Shown piece after piece: positions 15,999 through 22,612 of a stretch of 64,000 nucleotides of DNA. The stretch lies in assembly GCF_034531395.1 (NCBI RefSeq), contig NZ_JARVCO010000010.1, forward strand, positions 310,001-374,000, written 5' to 3'. The DNA comes from Pontiella agarivorans (GTDB lineage Bacteria > Verrucomicrobiota > Kiritimatiellia > Kiritimatiellales > Pontiellaceae). How positions within the stretch are numbered: position 1 is the first letter of the stretch; each line of letters starts with the position of its first letter. A program made the position numbers and the translations under genes. Below the pieces are notes generated by a model. It was not told where the DNA came from. It worked only from the letters and a program-made list of their open reading frames with translations, and did not search any database.

Positions 15999-16979
15999 AT
16001 GACCATGAAATGGATTGTAGCGATCTTGTATGCGGCGGGTTTAATCGGAGGCGTCGCGGCGGAAACGGTGTATCTAACCCGCAACGCCGAATTTGACGTC
16101 GATTGGGTGGAGCCCTCTCTTTGGAGCAACGGGGAGACACCGAGCGCGGAGAACGACTATGTGTCGGACTGTTTCACGATGAGGATGCATAATGACGCTC
16201 CTGTTTTTTCCGGGCGTTCCTTCCTTGTTAAGGGGAATGGCGGGATTAGCCTGAAAACCGAGAACATGGTTGCGACGGTCACCAATCTGGTGATGAATGG
16301 CGGGAGTGTTAACGTCGCAAGCGCGGGGCATATGACCCTTGCGGGGGATCTTACGGTAGCAGGCGGCGGATTCGTCACTTACACCAGTGGCGACGCATCC
16401 CGAAGTCTTACGGTTGCATCGTTTATAATGGGCTCGGGGCCCATTTATATCGGCCCGCCGAACTCATCGCTCCCCTTTGGGTCCATTGCGTTCTCCAATT
16501 CGGAAAGCACGTGGAGCGGCGATTTACTTATCCTTTCGGATGGTTCCGCCTCATTTGAATACGACCTGATTGGCGACTCGCTCATATTCGGGGTAGCCGA
16601 CGCGCCCGTGGGTATGCTTGATTTGAATGGCCGCGCCGTCACATTCGATGATCTGACCATTGGTGGAGAAGTCTATGCCGCAGGCGTGTACACCTCCACT
16701 AATCTGCCCGCGCGTCTTCAGGGGGAGGGCACGCTGACCATCCTGAGCACGCCGGCTCAGGAAATCACGTTGACCAGTCTTGATGAAAACGGAACGCTTT
16801 CCTGGAACAGCACCGCGGCGGGCGAGTGGAGCTACACGGTTGAGTGGGCTTCAACTCCGGAAGGGCCGTGGACCAACACGTGGGACCACCTCTCCGCAAT
16901 CATCTCGACGCAGACCGTCCATGCGGTGAATGTGCCGCGGTTCTATCGCGTGAAGGGCATTGCCGTGGATGCCGATTAG
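15999..16979 (+). CDS. Secreted beta-strand-repeat protein between direct repeats
   Basis: About 326 residues. ATG 15999 or 16005 are both possible; AGGTG at 15994 favours 16005 by spacing. The leader MKWIVAILYAAGLIGGVAAE is a Sec signal peptide. The body looks like the autotransporter-associated beta-strand class (DLTVAGGGFVTYTSGDASRS, LDLNGRAVTFDDLTIGGEV), followed by a C-terminal domain (TLSWNSTAAGEWSYTVEWAS to FYRVKGIAVDAD) resembling the fibronectin-like or LTD-like ends of secreted Kiritimatiellota and Verrucomicrobia proteins. No barrel or anchor is visible. The gene and its AT-rich leader lie between two 48-bp direct repeats, suggesting a separately acquired cassette. Confidence 0.72.
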   Translation: MTMKWIVAILYAAGLIGGVAAETVYLTRNAEFDVDWVEPSLWSNGETPSAENDYVSDCFTMRMHNDAPVFSGRSFLVKGNGGISLKTENMVATVTNLVMNGGSVNVASAGHMTLAGDLTVAGGGFVTYTSGDASRSLTVASFIMGSGPIYIGPPNSSLPFGSIAFSNSESTWSGDLLILSDGSASFEYDLIGDSLIFGVADAPVGMLDLNGRAVTFDDLTIGGEVYAAGVYTSTNLPARLQGEGTLTILSTPAQEITLTSLDENGTLSWNSTAAGEWSYTVEWASTPEGPWTNTWDHLSAIISTQTVHAVNVPRFYRVKGIAVDAD

Positions 16980-17018
16980 CCCGCCGACCGCCGTTCGGCT
17001 GTTGAGTACTGCCCGCCC

Positions 17019-17066
17019 GACGTTTCCTCCGCTGCGCGCAGGTAAACGTCCGCTGCACCGCGGTTG
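17019..17066. repeat. REP-like repeat, right copy
   Basis: Second copy of the 15480 element (GACGTT...GCGCAGG...AACGTCCG...CCGCGG). A 13-bp piece of the same element (CGGTCAACGTCCG) recurs at 17111-17123 and supplies the stop codon of the LacI fragment. Confidence 0.75.
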
Positions 17067-17113
17067 ATTTGCCCATCCAGTGTAGAGGGCGCTTACCCGA
17101 AGGGAAGCGTCGG

Positions 17114-17416
17114 TCAACGTCCGGGCAGCATGGGGCCGTCCATCCAGCGGCCTTCAACGAGGATTTCTTTCGGGGAGGCCGGAATGCCGTAGCTGTTTTC
17201 ATTCAGCTGCGAGACGAGGGACTGGACGGCGGTGCGGCCGATCTCTTCGGGATTCTGGTCGATGCCGGCGTTGATGGGGTTGTCGTAGCGGCTCATGGAG
17301 GCCATGCCGATCTCTTCAGGGATTTTCCGGCCGAGTTCTTTCATGGATTGGACGATGAGCGGCGCGCTGCAGATGACGGCATCGGGTTTTTCTGTTTCGA
17401 GCCAGCGGGCGAGCAC
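17114..17416 (-). pseudogene. LacI-family regulator, C-terminal fragment
   Basis: About 100 residues of the sugar-binding domain of a LacI/GalR regulator: WLETEKPDAVICSAP, ELGRKIPEEIGMASMS, then IDQNPEEIGRTAVQSLVSQL and the terminal ILVEGRWMDG. The DNA-binding half and the first ligand-domain lobe are missing. The 5' break is against the GAAAGGTGTCAG repeat tract and the 3' end runs into REP-like sequence, so it appears cut on both sides by repeat activity. It cannot be a functional repressor on its own. Confidence 0.7.
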
Positions 17417-17494
17417 GAAAGGTGTCAGCGAAAGGTGGGAAAGGTGTCAGGAAAGGTGAGGAAAGGAGGAAAGGTGTCAGAGGAAAGGTGTCAG
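17417..17494. repeat. Degenerate tandem repeat of transposon terminus
   Basis: Four exact GAAAGGTGTCAG units (17417, 17439, 17469, 17483) plus three shortened ones (GAAAGGTG, GAAAGGTGAG, GAAAGGAG) in 78 bp. The last unit overlaps the left inverted repeat of the RAYT element, whose end is GGTGTCAG. Confidence 0.8.
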
Positions 17495-18563
17495 TCCTAT
17501 TATTACATCATTTCTCTTGAGTCGGCGGGCGGGGGTGGATAGAAACGGGTCATGGGAAGATGTCCGAGAATTGAATATGAGGGAGCGGTGTATCATGTGA
17601 TGAGCCGGGGGAATCGGCAGGAGCCGGTTTTCCGAACTGATCGGGATCATGAGGTTTTTCTGGATACCCTGGGTGAAGCGTGCGACCGCTGCGGATGGCG
17701 GGTGCATGCTTTTGTGCTAATGGGGAATCACTACCACCTGCTGATTGAGACGCCAGAGGCGAATCTGGTGGATGGGATGCGCAGGCTGCAGGGGACATAT
17801 ACGAAGCGGTTTAATCTGCGGCATCAGTTGTGGGGACATCTTTTTCAGGGCCGCTATAAGGCGCTGGTGGTTGATCCGGCGGGCGATTATTTTTCGACGG
17901 TTGCGAGTTATATTCATTTGAACCCGGCGCGGGCGAAGTGCTTTGATCTGGAAAAGGGCTGCTTGGAGGATTATGCGTGGAGTAGCTACCCGCTTTATAT
18001 GAATCCGTCGAGGCGACCTGAGTGGTTGCGCGTTGAGCGTACGTTGGGAAATTTAGGTTTGTCGGATGATCGGGCCGGCCTGAAGGAATACTCCCGCATT
18101 ATGCAGAAGCGGGTTCTTGAGATAGCCTGTAGTGCGAATCCGGGCGAGGTGGATGAGCGGTGGGCGTTGATTCGTAAAGGCTGGGCTTTCGGCGGGGATA
18201 ATTTCCGGTCGCAACTTCAGGAGGTTCTTGATGGTGTGATGGACGGCAATCGTCGGGAGTCCTACTCTGGAGAGCCTGTTAAAAAGCATGATGAGCGAGA
18301 AGCCGAACGTTTGCTGGCTGAAGGGCTCAGAAGGCTGAAGGTAGATGATGCTGATTTAGCCTTGCTGAAGAAGGGGGACAATCGCAAAAAAGTGGTGGCG
18401 TGGATCATTCGTAAAAAGACGAGTGTGAAGAATGAATGGATTGTTCAGCGTTTGCATATGGGGCGCGCTTCCAATCTGTCTCGATATGTAAAAGATGTGG
18501 ATGAGGCGAAAGAGGGGGAATTGTGGGAACTCAACGAAATGATGAAATAATAGGACTGACACC
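17487..18563 (+). mobile_element. RAYT element with 18-bp terminal inverted repeats
   Basis: The left end at 17487-17504 reads GGTGTCAGTCCTATTATT, and the exact reverse complement occupies 18546-18563, overlapping the transposase stop codon. The element is 1,077 bp with one gene. It sits between the LacI fragment and the duplicated dnaJ tail. No target duplication is evident. Confidence 0.8.
17552..18550 (+). CDS. REP-associated tyrosine transposase (RAYT, Y1 family)
   Basis: 332 residues. The Y1_Tnp/HUH-like nuclease core covers about residues 1-150: MSRGNRQEPVF, then MGNHYHLLIE with the metal-binding His-x-His at 60-62 and the catalytic Tyr83 in GTYTKRFN. GRYKALVV and SYIHLNPARA, both diagnostic for RAYTs, follow. 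The C-terminal part (about 245-320, NRKKVVAWIIRKKTSVKNEW) looks like a helix-turn-helix, as seen in a long RAYT subfamily. RAYTs cut single-stranded REP palindromes and are linked to their spread. The gene has intact ends and all visible catalytic residues, so it may be active. REP-like repeats are 0.5 and 2 kb upstream. Confidence 0.9.
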   Translation: MGRCPRIEYEGAVYHVMSRGNRQEPVFRTDRDHEVFLDTLGEACDRCGWRVHAFVLMGNHYHLLIETPEANLVDGMRRLQGTYTKRFNLRHQLWGHLFQGRYKALVVDPAGDYFSTVASYIHLNPARAKCFDLEKGCLEDYAWSSYPLYMNPSRRPEWLRVERTLGNLGLSDDRAGLKEYSRIMQKRVLEIACSANPGEVDERWALIRKGWAFGGDNFRSQLQEVLDGVMDGNRRESYSGEPVKKHDEREAERLLAEGLRRLKVDDADLALLKKGDNRKKVVAWIIRKKTSVKNEWIVQRLHMGRASNLSRYVKDVDEAKEGELWELNEMMK

Positions 18564-18566
18564 CCC

Positions 18567-18742
18567 ATCAGCATGTGCAGGTGAAAATCGAAGTGCCCGC
18601 CCGGCTCTCGGGCAAGGAAAAGAAGGCCATGCAGAAGCTCGTCGAGCAGCTGCACGATAATCACTTCGAAGAAACCGCCCGCATGAAAAAGCAGGCCGAT
18701 AAATTCTACGAGCGCAAAAAGAAACTTGAATCCGATGGATAG
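18567..18742 (+). pseudogene. Duplicated 3' end of dnaJ
   Basis: Starting at the right end of the RAYT element, the frame reads [20 protein letters not shown] and continues to a TAG at 18740-18742. This is the last 57 codons of DnaJ with a few substitutions (for example [19 protein letters not shown]). It has no start and no J-domain. Together with rsmE copy 2 it marks a tandem duplication of the dnaJ-rsmE junction. Confidence 0.9.
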
Positions 18743-18826
18743 GGATCAGGCAAAATAATTTTGTGGCGGAATGATTTCCGATGCCTGGAAAATTATTCTG
18801 CCACTGAATGATTCTGCCCTTAAGAA

Positions 18827-19540
18827 ATGCGGATTAATTCACTAGTTGATGCAGCGGAGCTGGAGAAGGGGATCGCGGTCCTCTCTCCGGAGGAATCGCA
18901 TCATCTGGCCAGAGTCCTGCGCGTTCAGCCCGGCCAGGAAATCACCCTGTTCGATGGGCAGGGCGGCGTGGCGGAAGGCGCCATCGAAACCGTTTCCAAA
19001 ACGGCCGTCGAAGTCCGCGTTTCCAATCATTGGAAGGTGCCGAAGCCCGAAGTTGAAATCGATCTGATCCAGGCGGTGCCGAAACCGGACCGCTGGGAGC
19101 TGGTGCTGCAGAAGGCGGTCGAACTCGGGGCCACGACGATCCGTCCGGTGCTGACGAAGCATACCGAGTTCAAACCGAATCCGAAAAAACAGGCGCGGTG
19201 GAGTAAAATTGTGCTCAACGCGGCGCAGCAGTGCGAGGTGCGCTGGCTGCCGGATTTCCAGCCCCTGGAAAAGTACGATGCCGTGGTTCCAACCCTTGGA
19301 AACTATGACCTCGTGCTGGTCGGATCGCTCTATGAAGGAACCCGGCCGTTTCGCGCGGTCGATATTGAAGGTAAAAAGCGGGTGGCGCTGCTGATCGGCC
19401 CGGAGGGCGATTTCACGGAAGCTGAAGTTCAGGCCGCCGTCGATGCCGGCGCGGTGCCGGTCTCCTTCGGGGAGCGGATTCTGCGGACGGAAACCGCGGC
19501 AATTTTCGGTTTAAGTGTCCTGGCCTATGAGCTATTGTGA
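18827..19540 (+). CDS. rsmE: 16S rRNA (uracil-1498-N3)-methyltransferase, copy 2
   Basis: 237 residues, same length as copy 1 and aligned without gaps. All SPOUT motifs are kept (LQKAVELGATTIRPV, LLIGPEGDFTEAEV, ERILRTETAA). Differences from copy 1 are concentrated at the two ends, while the middle (about 19032-19115) is identical at DNA level over roughly 80 bp. The intergenic DNA before the two copies is unrelated: here it carries GGCGGAATGATTTCCG-type repeats. parA follows in the same direction. Three perfect palindromes lie inside the gene. Either copy could be the main enzyme. Confidence 0.94.
   Translation: MRINSLVDAAELEKGIAVLSPEESHHLARVLRVQPGQEITLFDGQGGVAEGAIETVSKTAVEVRVSNHWKVPKPEVEIDLIQAVPKPDRWELVLQKAVELGATTIRPVLTKHTEFKPNPKKQARWSKIVLNAAQQCEVRWLPDFQPLEKYDAVVPTLGNYDLVLVGSLYEGTRPFRAVDIEGKKRVALLIGPEGDFTEAEVQAAVDAGAVPVSFGERILRTETAAIFGLSVLAYELL
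19021..19035. repeat. TTCCA-N5-TGGAA palindrome, rsmE copy 2, site A
   Basis: Spacer ATCAT; C-to-T change in the spacer relative to copy 1, arms unchanged. Confidence 0.88.
19256..19270. repeat. TTCCA-N5-TGGAA palindrome, rsmE copy 2, site B
   Basis: Spacer GCCCC, read TTC CAG CCC CTG GAA. The copy 1 equivalent at 14432-14446 has an imperfect left arm (CTCCA) and spacer ACCTT. Confidence 0.85.
19287..19301. repeat. TTCCA-N5-TGGAA palindrome, rsmE copy 2, site C
   Basis: Spacer ACCCT, identical to the aligned site at 14463 in copy 1. Confidence 0.85.
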
Positions 19541-19643
19541 CGCCCTGTTTAAAGCCGCGGATCAGCACCGATTAACGCCGAAAAGTTCCGTATAAATCAG
19601 TGTTGTTCTGTGGCTTCTTAATGATTTGCAGGGGAATTCTCAT

Positions 19644-20507
19644 ATGAAAACAAGTGTTGTTGCATTGGCAAACCAGAAGGGCGGGGTGGGTAAAACCACG
19701 ACGGCCATTAATTTTTCCGCCTGTCTGGCTGAAAAGAGAAAAAAGGTGCTGCTGGTCGATCTCGATCCGCAGGCGAATGCCACCAGCGGTCTCGGTTTGG
19801 AGAAGATTTCCGGATCCAGTATTTTTCCGGCCCTTCTGGGGGAGACCGATGGCGCAAGCCTGATTCGGGAAAGCGGAATCAAGAATCTCGATATTATTCC
19901 GTCCGAGCTCGATCTTGCCGGCGCGGAAATTGCGATTGCCCGGGAGGAGGATTATCTGCACCGCCTGCAGAATGCGCTGGGTCCGGTGATTGAGAGCGAT
20001 ACCTATGATTACATCATTATGGACTGTCCGCCGTCGCTCGGTATTCTGTTCATGAACGCGCTGAATATCGCCCATGAAGTCATTATCCCGATTCAGTGCG
20101 AATATCTTGCGCTCGAAGGTCTTGGCGTGATGGTGGATATCGTGAATCAGATTTCCGAAGCCGGAAACCCGAATCTGCATATCAGCGGCATTCTGATGAC
20201 CATGTACAATGTCAGCACCAATCTTTCGCAGCAGGTGGTGCAGGAAGTGGTGAAACATTTCGGCGATCGCGTTTTTGAAACGCTTATTCCGCGGAACGTC
20301 CGGCTTTCGGAAGCCCCCAGTTACGGAAAGCCGGTCATTGAATATGATCCGCACTGCGTCGGTTCGGCCGCCTATCGTAATCTCGCCAAAGAATTTATCA
20401 GGCGGCATAAAAAAGATGCGGGAAGCCAGGTGGAAGCTGTGCCGCAACTTTCTGATATCGTTAAATCCTCCGAAGAGCATTCGGAGAGCTCCGACGAAAC
20501 GTTATAA
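19644..20507 (+). CDS. parA: ParA/Soj-family chromosome-partitioning ATPase
   Basis: 287 residues from ATG 19644, preceded by AGGGGA at good spacing; an upstream in-frame start at 19626 lacks this. The deviant Walker A is KGGVGKTTT (about residues 11-19), Walker A' is VDLDPQANATSG (about 39-50), and Walker B lies in IIMDCPPSLG (about 122-131). The C-terminus has an acidic Ser/Glu-rich tail (SSEEHSESSDE) not typical of the family core. ParA proteins segregate chromosomes or plasmids with a ParB partner. No parB follows: the next gene is an AraC regulator on the other strand, 6 bp away. An orphan partition or positioning ATPase, or ParB encoded elsewhere, are both possible. Confidence 0.92.
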   Translation: MKTSVVALANQKGGVGKTTTAINFSACLAEKRKKVLLVDLDPQANATSGLGLEKISGSSIFPALLGETDGASLIRESGIKNLDIIPSELDLAGAEIAIAREEDYLHRLQNALGPVIESDTYDYIIMDCPPSLGILFMNALNIAHEVIIPIQCEYLALEGLGVMVDIVNQISEAGNPNLHISGILMTMYNVSTNLSQQVVQEVVKHFGDRVFETLIPRNVRLSEAPSYGKPVIEYDPHCVGSAAYRNLAKEFIRRHKKDAGSQVEAVPQLSDIVKSSEEHSESSDETL

Positions 20508-20513
20508 TTTCGT

Positions 20514-21503
20514 TCAGAGTGCCTTTCGGAATTCGCGCGGGGTTCTGCCGTACCGTTTTTTAAACGACGTGGCAAAGTACTGGCTGGTTGAGAAGCCGCA
20601 GTCCATGGCGATCTGGATAATGCTTTTATCCGTTTTCAGCAGTTGAGCCGCGGCTTCGAGCCGGAGCAGGTTCAGATACTGCTGCGGGGTTCGGTTGGTG
20701 ATCTGCCTGCAATAGTGCACAAACCGTGTGACCCCGAGTCCGCAGCTTTCGGCCATTGCTTCCAGCGTCCATTCATCGGAGAAGCTGGCCTTGAGGGATT
20801 CTAAAAACAGTTCAACACTGCGTTGGGCGTCGGTGAGCGATTTGGTTCTGGAAACCTTCTGCTCGCGGAAAAGGTCGAGGAGATGAAGCAGCAGTTCGTT
20901 GGTAAAGACGGTCAGGCGCGACAGACTTTTACGGTCGCGGATCGTGGTGCCGATCTGACGAAAACAGTCGCGAATTTCATCGCCGGCATTCCAGACGGGC
21001 TGTTCGTTCTCCCGCAGACAGGTGGTCAGTTCTTCGAGGTCATCCGGCAAAATAACCAGCCAGTCCGGCCATTTCCATTCCTGATGAGGCTGGCGTACGC
21101 CGACGTCGATGATGATCCAGTTCAGTTTTCCAATTCCAATGTTTGGACGTCCAAGCCGATGCGGCTGCCAGGGGCGGGTGATGGAAAAATCGCCGGGGGT
21201 GAGGGTGAGTTCCCGGTTATCGACGGAGAACGGCATCGAGCCGGTTTCGAGAAAGCTGAGTTCGATGCCCTCATTCCGGTGCCAGGGGAGTCCCCAGTGT
21301 TGCTGCTGTTTGGCATCCCAGTAGCCCAATGAGCGTAATCCGGGAAGGATGGAGCCGGGAATCGGTTCGCCGGGATAGTTGCCGCGGCCCAGTGCCGCAA
21401 GTTCGAGTTCGCCGCTGTTGACGGCCTCGATCAGCGGATCGCAGGAATCGGCGTGATAGGTTTTTCCCTGTTCCCGGTAAATTGGAGCATGTTGCTGAGC
21501 CAT
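20514..21503 (-). CDS. AraC-family transcriptional regulator
   Basis: 329 residues with a strong AAAGGAG site. The N-terminal half is a cupin-like effector domain (WHRNEGIELSFLETGSMPFSV and LTPGDFSITRPWQPHR). The C-terminal 100 residues hold two helix-turn-helix units, WTLEAMAESCGLGVTRFVHY and IIQIAMDCGFSTSQYFATSF, ending in the AraC signature FKKRYGRTPREFRKAL. Such proteins usually activate sugar genes. It is 18 bp downstream of the RES toxin gene on the same strand and could be read through from the toxin-antitoxin promoter. The ligand is unknown. Confidence 0.9.
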   Translation of the reverse strand: MAQQHAPIYREQGKTYHADSCDPLIEAVNSGELELAALGRGNYPGEPIPGSILPGLRSLGYWDAKQQQHWGLPWHRNEGIELSFLETGSMPFSVDNRELTLTPGDFSITRPWQPHRLGRPNIGIGKLNWIIIDVGVRQPHQEWKWPDWLVILPDDLEELTTCLRENEQPVWNAGDEIRDCFRQIGTTIRDRKSLSRLTVFTNELLLHLLDLFREQKVSRTKSLTDAQRSVELFLESLKASFSDEWTLEAMAESCGLGVTRFVHYCRQITNRTPQQYLNLLRLEAAAQLLKTDKSIIQIAMDCGFSTSQYFATSFKKRYGRTPREFRKAL

Positions 21504-21521
21504 ACTCCTTTTTATACCGGC

Positions 21522-21992
21522 TTATTTGAGTTTGTCCATCACACGTGGATCGACCGGAAGATCTATAGGCTCGCCGATTTCCAGACTCTGGAAATCCGGA
21601 TGAGCCGGATTCAGCAGGATGTTTGATTCAATGGGAACGATGGCACTCGGAACCCGAAGCGCCGGCGAGGTTTGGTTGCGCAGCCAGTTGTTCCCCGTCA
21701 GCAGTGTGGCGGGGTGAGGAAGCGGTGTATTCCATCCGGCTGGAAGGGCGGCGGGATCGATCGCTTCGATCTTTTTTTCAGGAACCCGGACCGGGATGGC
21801 TTTATAGAGTTTCAGCGTTTCCTTGAATTCGAGGTGCACGATGATTTCCAGAAGCGACAGGGAAAGCGAGGCGGCGGTATACACCATGGAAAAACCTTCC
21901 GAGTTCCAGCGGCCGCCGGCCAGTCGGGCACCTTCGCCGTTGAAGGCATCGGCCAGATAGGCCGAATGAACAAGTCGCCAGCAGGTCTGCAT
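21522..21992 (-). CDS. RES-domain toxin
   Basis: 156 residues, full length for the family. The three residues that name the domain are visible: Arg in CWRLVHS and GGRWNSEG (about residues 6 and 28), Glu in LLEIIVHLE (about 47-55), and Ser in RVPSAIVPIESN (about 113-124). RES toxins degrade NAD+ and act with an Xre/MbcA/ParS-type antitoxin, which is the gene directly upstream (14 bp). Cytosolic. A perfect palindrome lies in the C-terminal coding part at 21579-21593. Confidence 0.9.
   Translation of the reverse strand: MQTCWRLVHSAYLADAFNGEGARLAGGRWNSEGFSMVYTAASLSLSLLEIIVHLEFKETLKLYKAIPVRVPEKKIEAIDPAALPAGWNTPLPHPATLLTGNNWLRNQTSPALRVPSAIVPIESNILLNPAHPDFQSLEIGEPIDLPVDPRVMDKLK
21579..21593. repeat. 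TTCCA-N5-TGGAA palindrome, copy in RES toxin gene
   Basis: Plus-strand spacer GACTC; read on the minus strand as TTC CAG AGT CTG GAA (F-Q-S-L-E). Confidence 0.85.
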
Positions 21993-22006
21993 GAAATCCC
22001 CGTTTC

Positions 22007-22462
22007 TTAATAAAAGACGCCGTGACCGATACGCCGAAGCTGTTTTTCAACTTCCTGGGCACCGGGCTCGGTATCTGCATAATTGAGCGGTGTGAGCCCG
22101 CCGAAAATCTCTTTCGGAGCGGCAAACCAGCGACGCGTCAGTTCCGTGTCCTGGAAAAGATTCAGGCCGATTTGGAAGAGGCGCGCGAGGCGGTAGACCC
22201 GTTCTGATTCATCGACATCCAGCCGGCCGCTCTGTTTCCGGCGGGCAAGGGTGCGCATATTGATGTTCAGTGTGGCAGCCAGTTCGGCGGCGGTTACACC
22301 GAATTCGGCACGCAGTTTTTCAAAACTGGCCGCCGGCAGGCCTTTTTTAATTTTACGGATCACCTGTTCCCGGCTTTCCACCCGGCCGAAAAGGGCGGCG
22401 GGTTCTTCAACCATCAAGACGCGATTATCTTCTGCCGTGGGATATATTACAGGTTCTTTCAT
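22007..22462 (-). CDS. Xre/MbcA/ParS-type antitoxin
   Basis: 151 residues, ATG preceded by AGGAGG. The N-terminal half carries a helix-turn-helix (FGVTAAELAATLNINMRTLARRKQSG, about residues 54-79, where LNINMRTLARR is the recognition helix). The C-terminal DUF2384 toxin-binding domain ends at LRRIGHGVFY, with the conserved FGGLTPLNYADTEPGAQEV. It neutralises the RES enzyme and represses its own operon. It is the first gene of the operon, as expected for this system. Confidence 0.9.
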   Translation of the reverse strand: MKEPVIYPTAEDNRVLMVEEPAALFGRVESREQVIRKIKKGLPAASFEKLRAEFGVTAAELAATLNINMRTLARRKQSGRLDVDESERVYRLARLFQIGLNLFQDTELTRRWFAAPKEIFGGLTPLNYADTEPGAQEVEKQLRRIGHGVFY

Positions 22463-22473
22463 CAGGACCTCCT

Positions 22474-22516
22474 GTCATCTGGCATTATTTATAGGACAAA
22501 TGACGTATAAGCACAA
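22474..22516 (-). promoter_or_regulatory. Toxin-antitoxin promoter with overlapping operator
   Basis: On the minus strand: TTGTGC (22516-22511), 17-bp spacer, TATAAA (22493-22488). An inverted repeat, GTCATTTG (22504-22497) and CAGATGAC (22481-22474), 7 of 8 bases matching, flanks the -10, as expected for antitoxin autorepression. Confidence 0.6.
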
Positions 22517-22585
22517 GCTGTTAAATGTTTAATATCCTTCACTGCAGGGATCGGAACGACGGAGCTCAACTTCTGCGTTAACTTC

Positions 22586-22600
22586 TTCCAATCATTGGAA
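22586..22600. repeat. TTCCA-N5-TGGAA palindrome in front of isomerase RBS
   Basis: Intergenic, spacer ATCAT. The right arm runs directly into AAGGAG, the Shine-Dalgarno of the 22613 gene. Confidence 0.87.
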
Positions 22601-22612
22601 AAGGAGCCTGAA

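Noticed and set aside
17417-17494. Possible CRISPR array
   Set aside because: Units are 12 bp with almost no spacers and the last unit is the transposon end.
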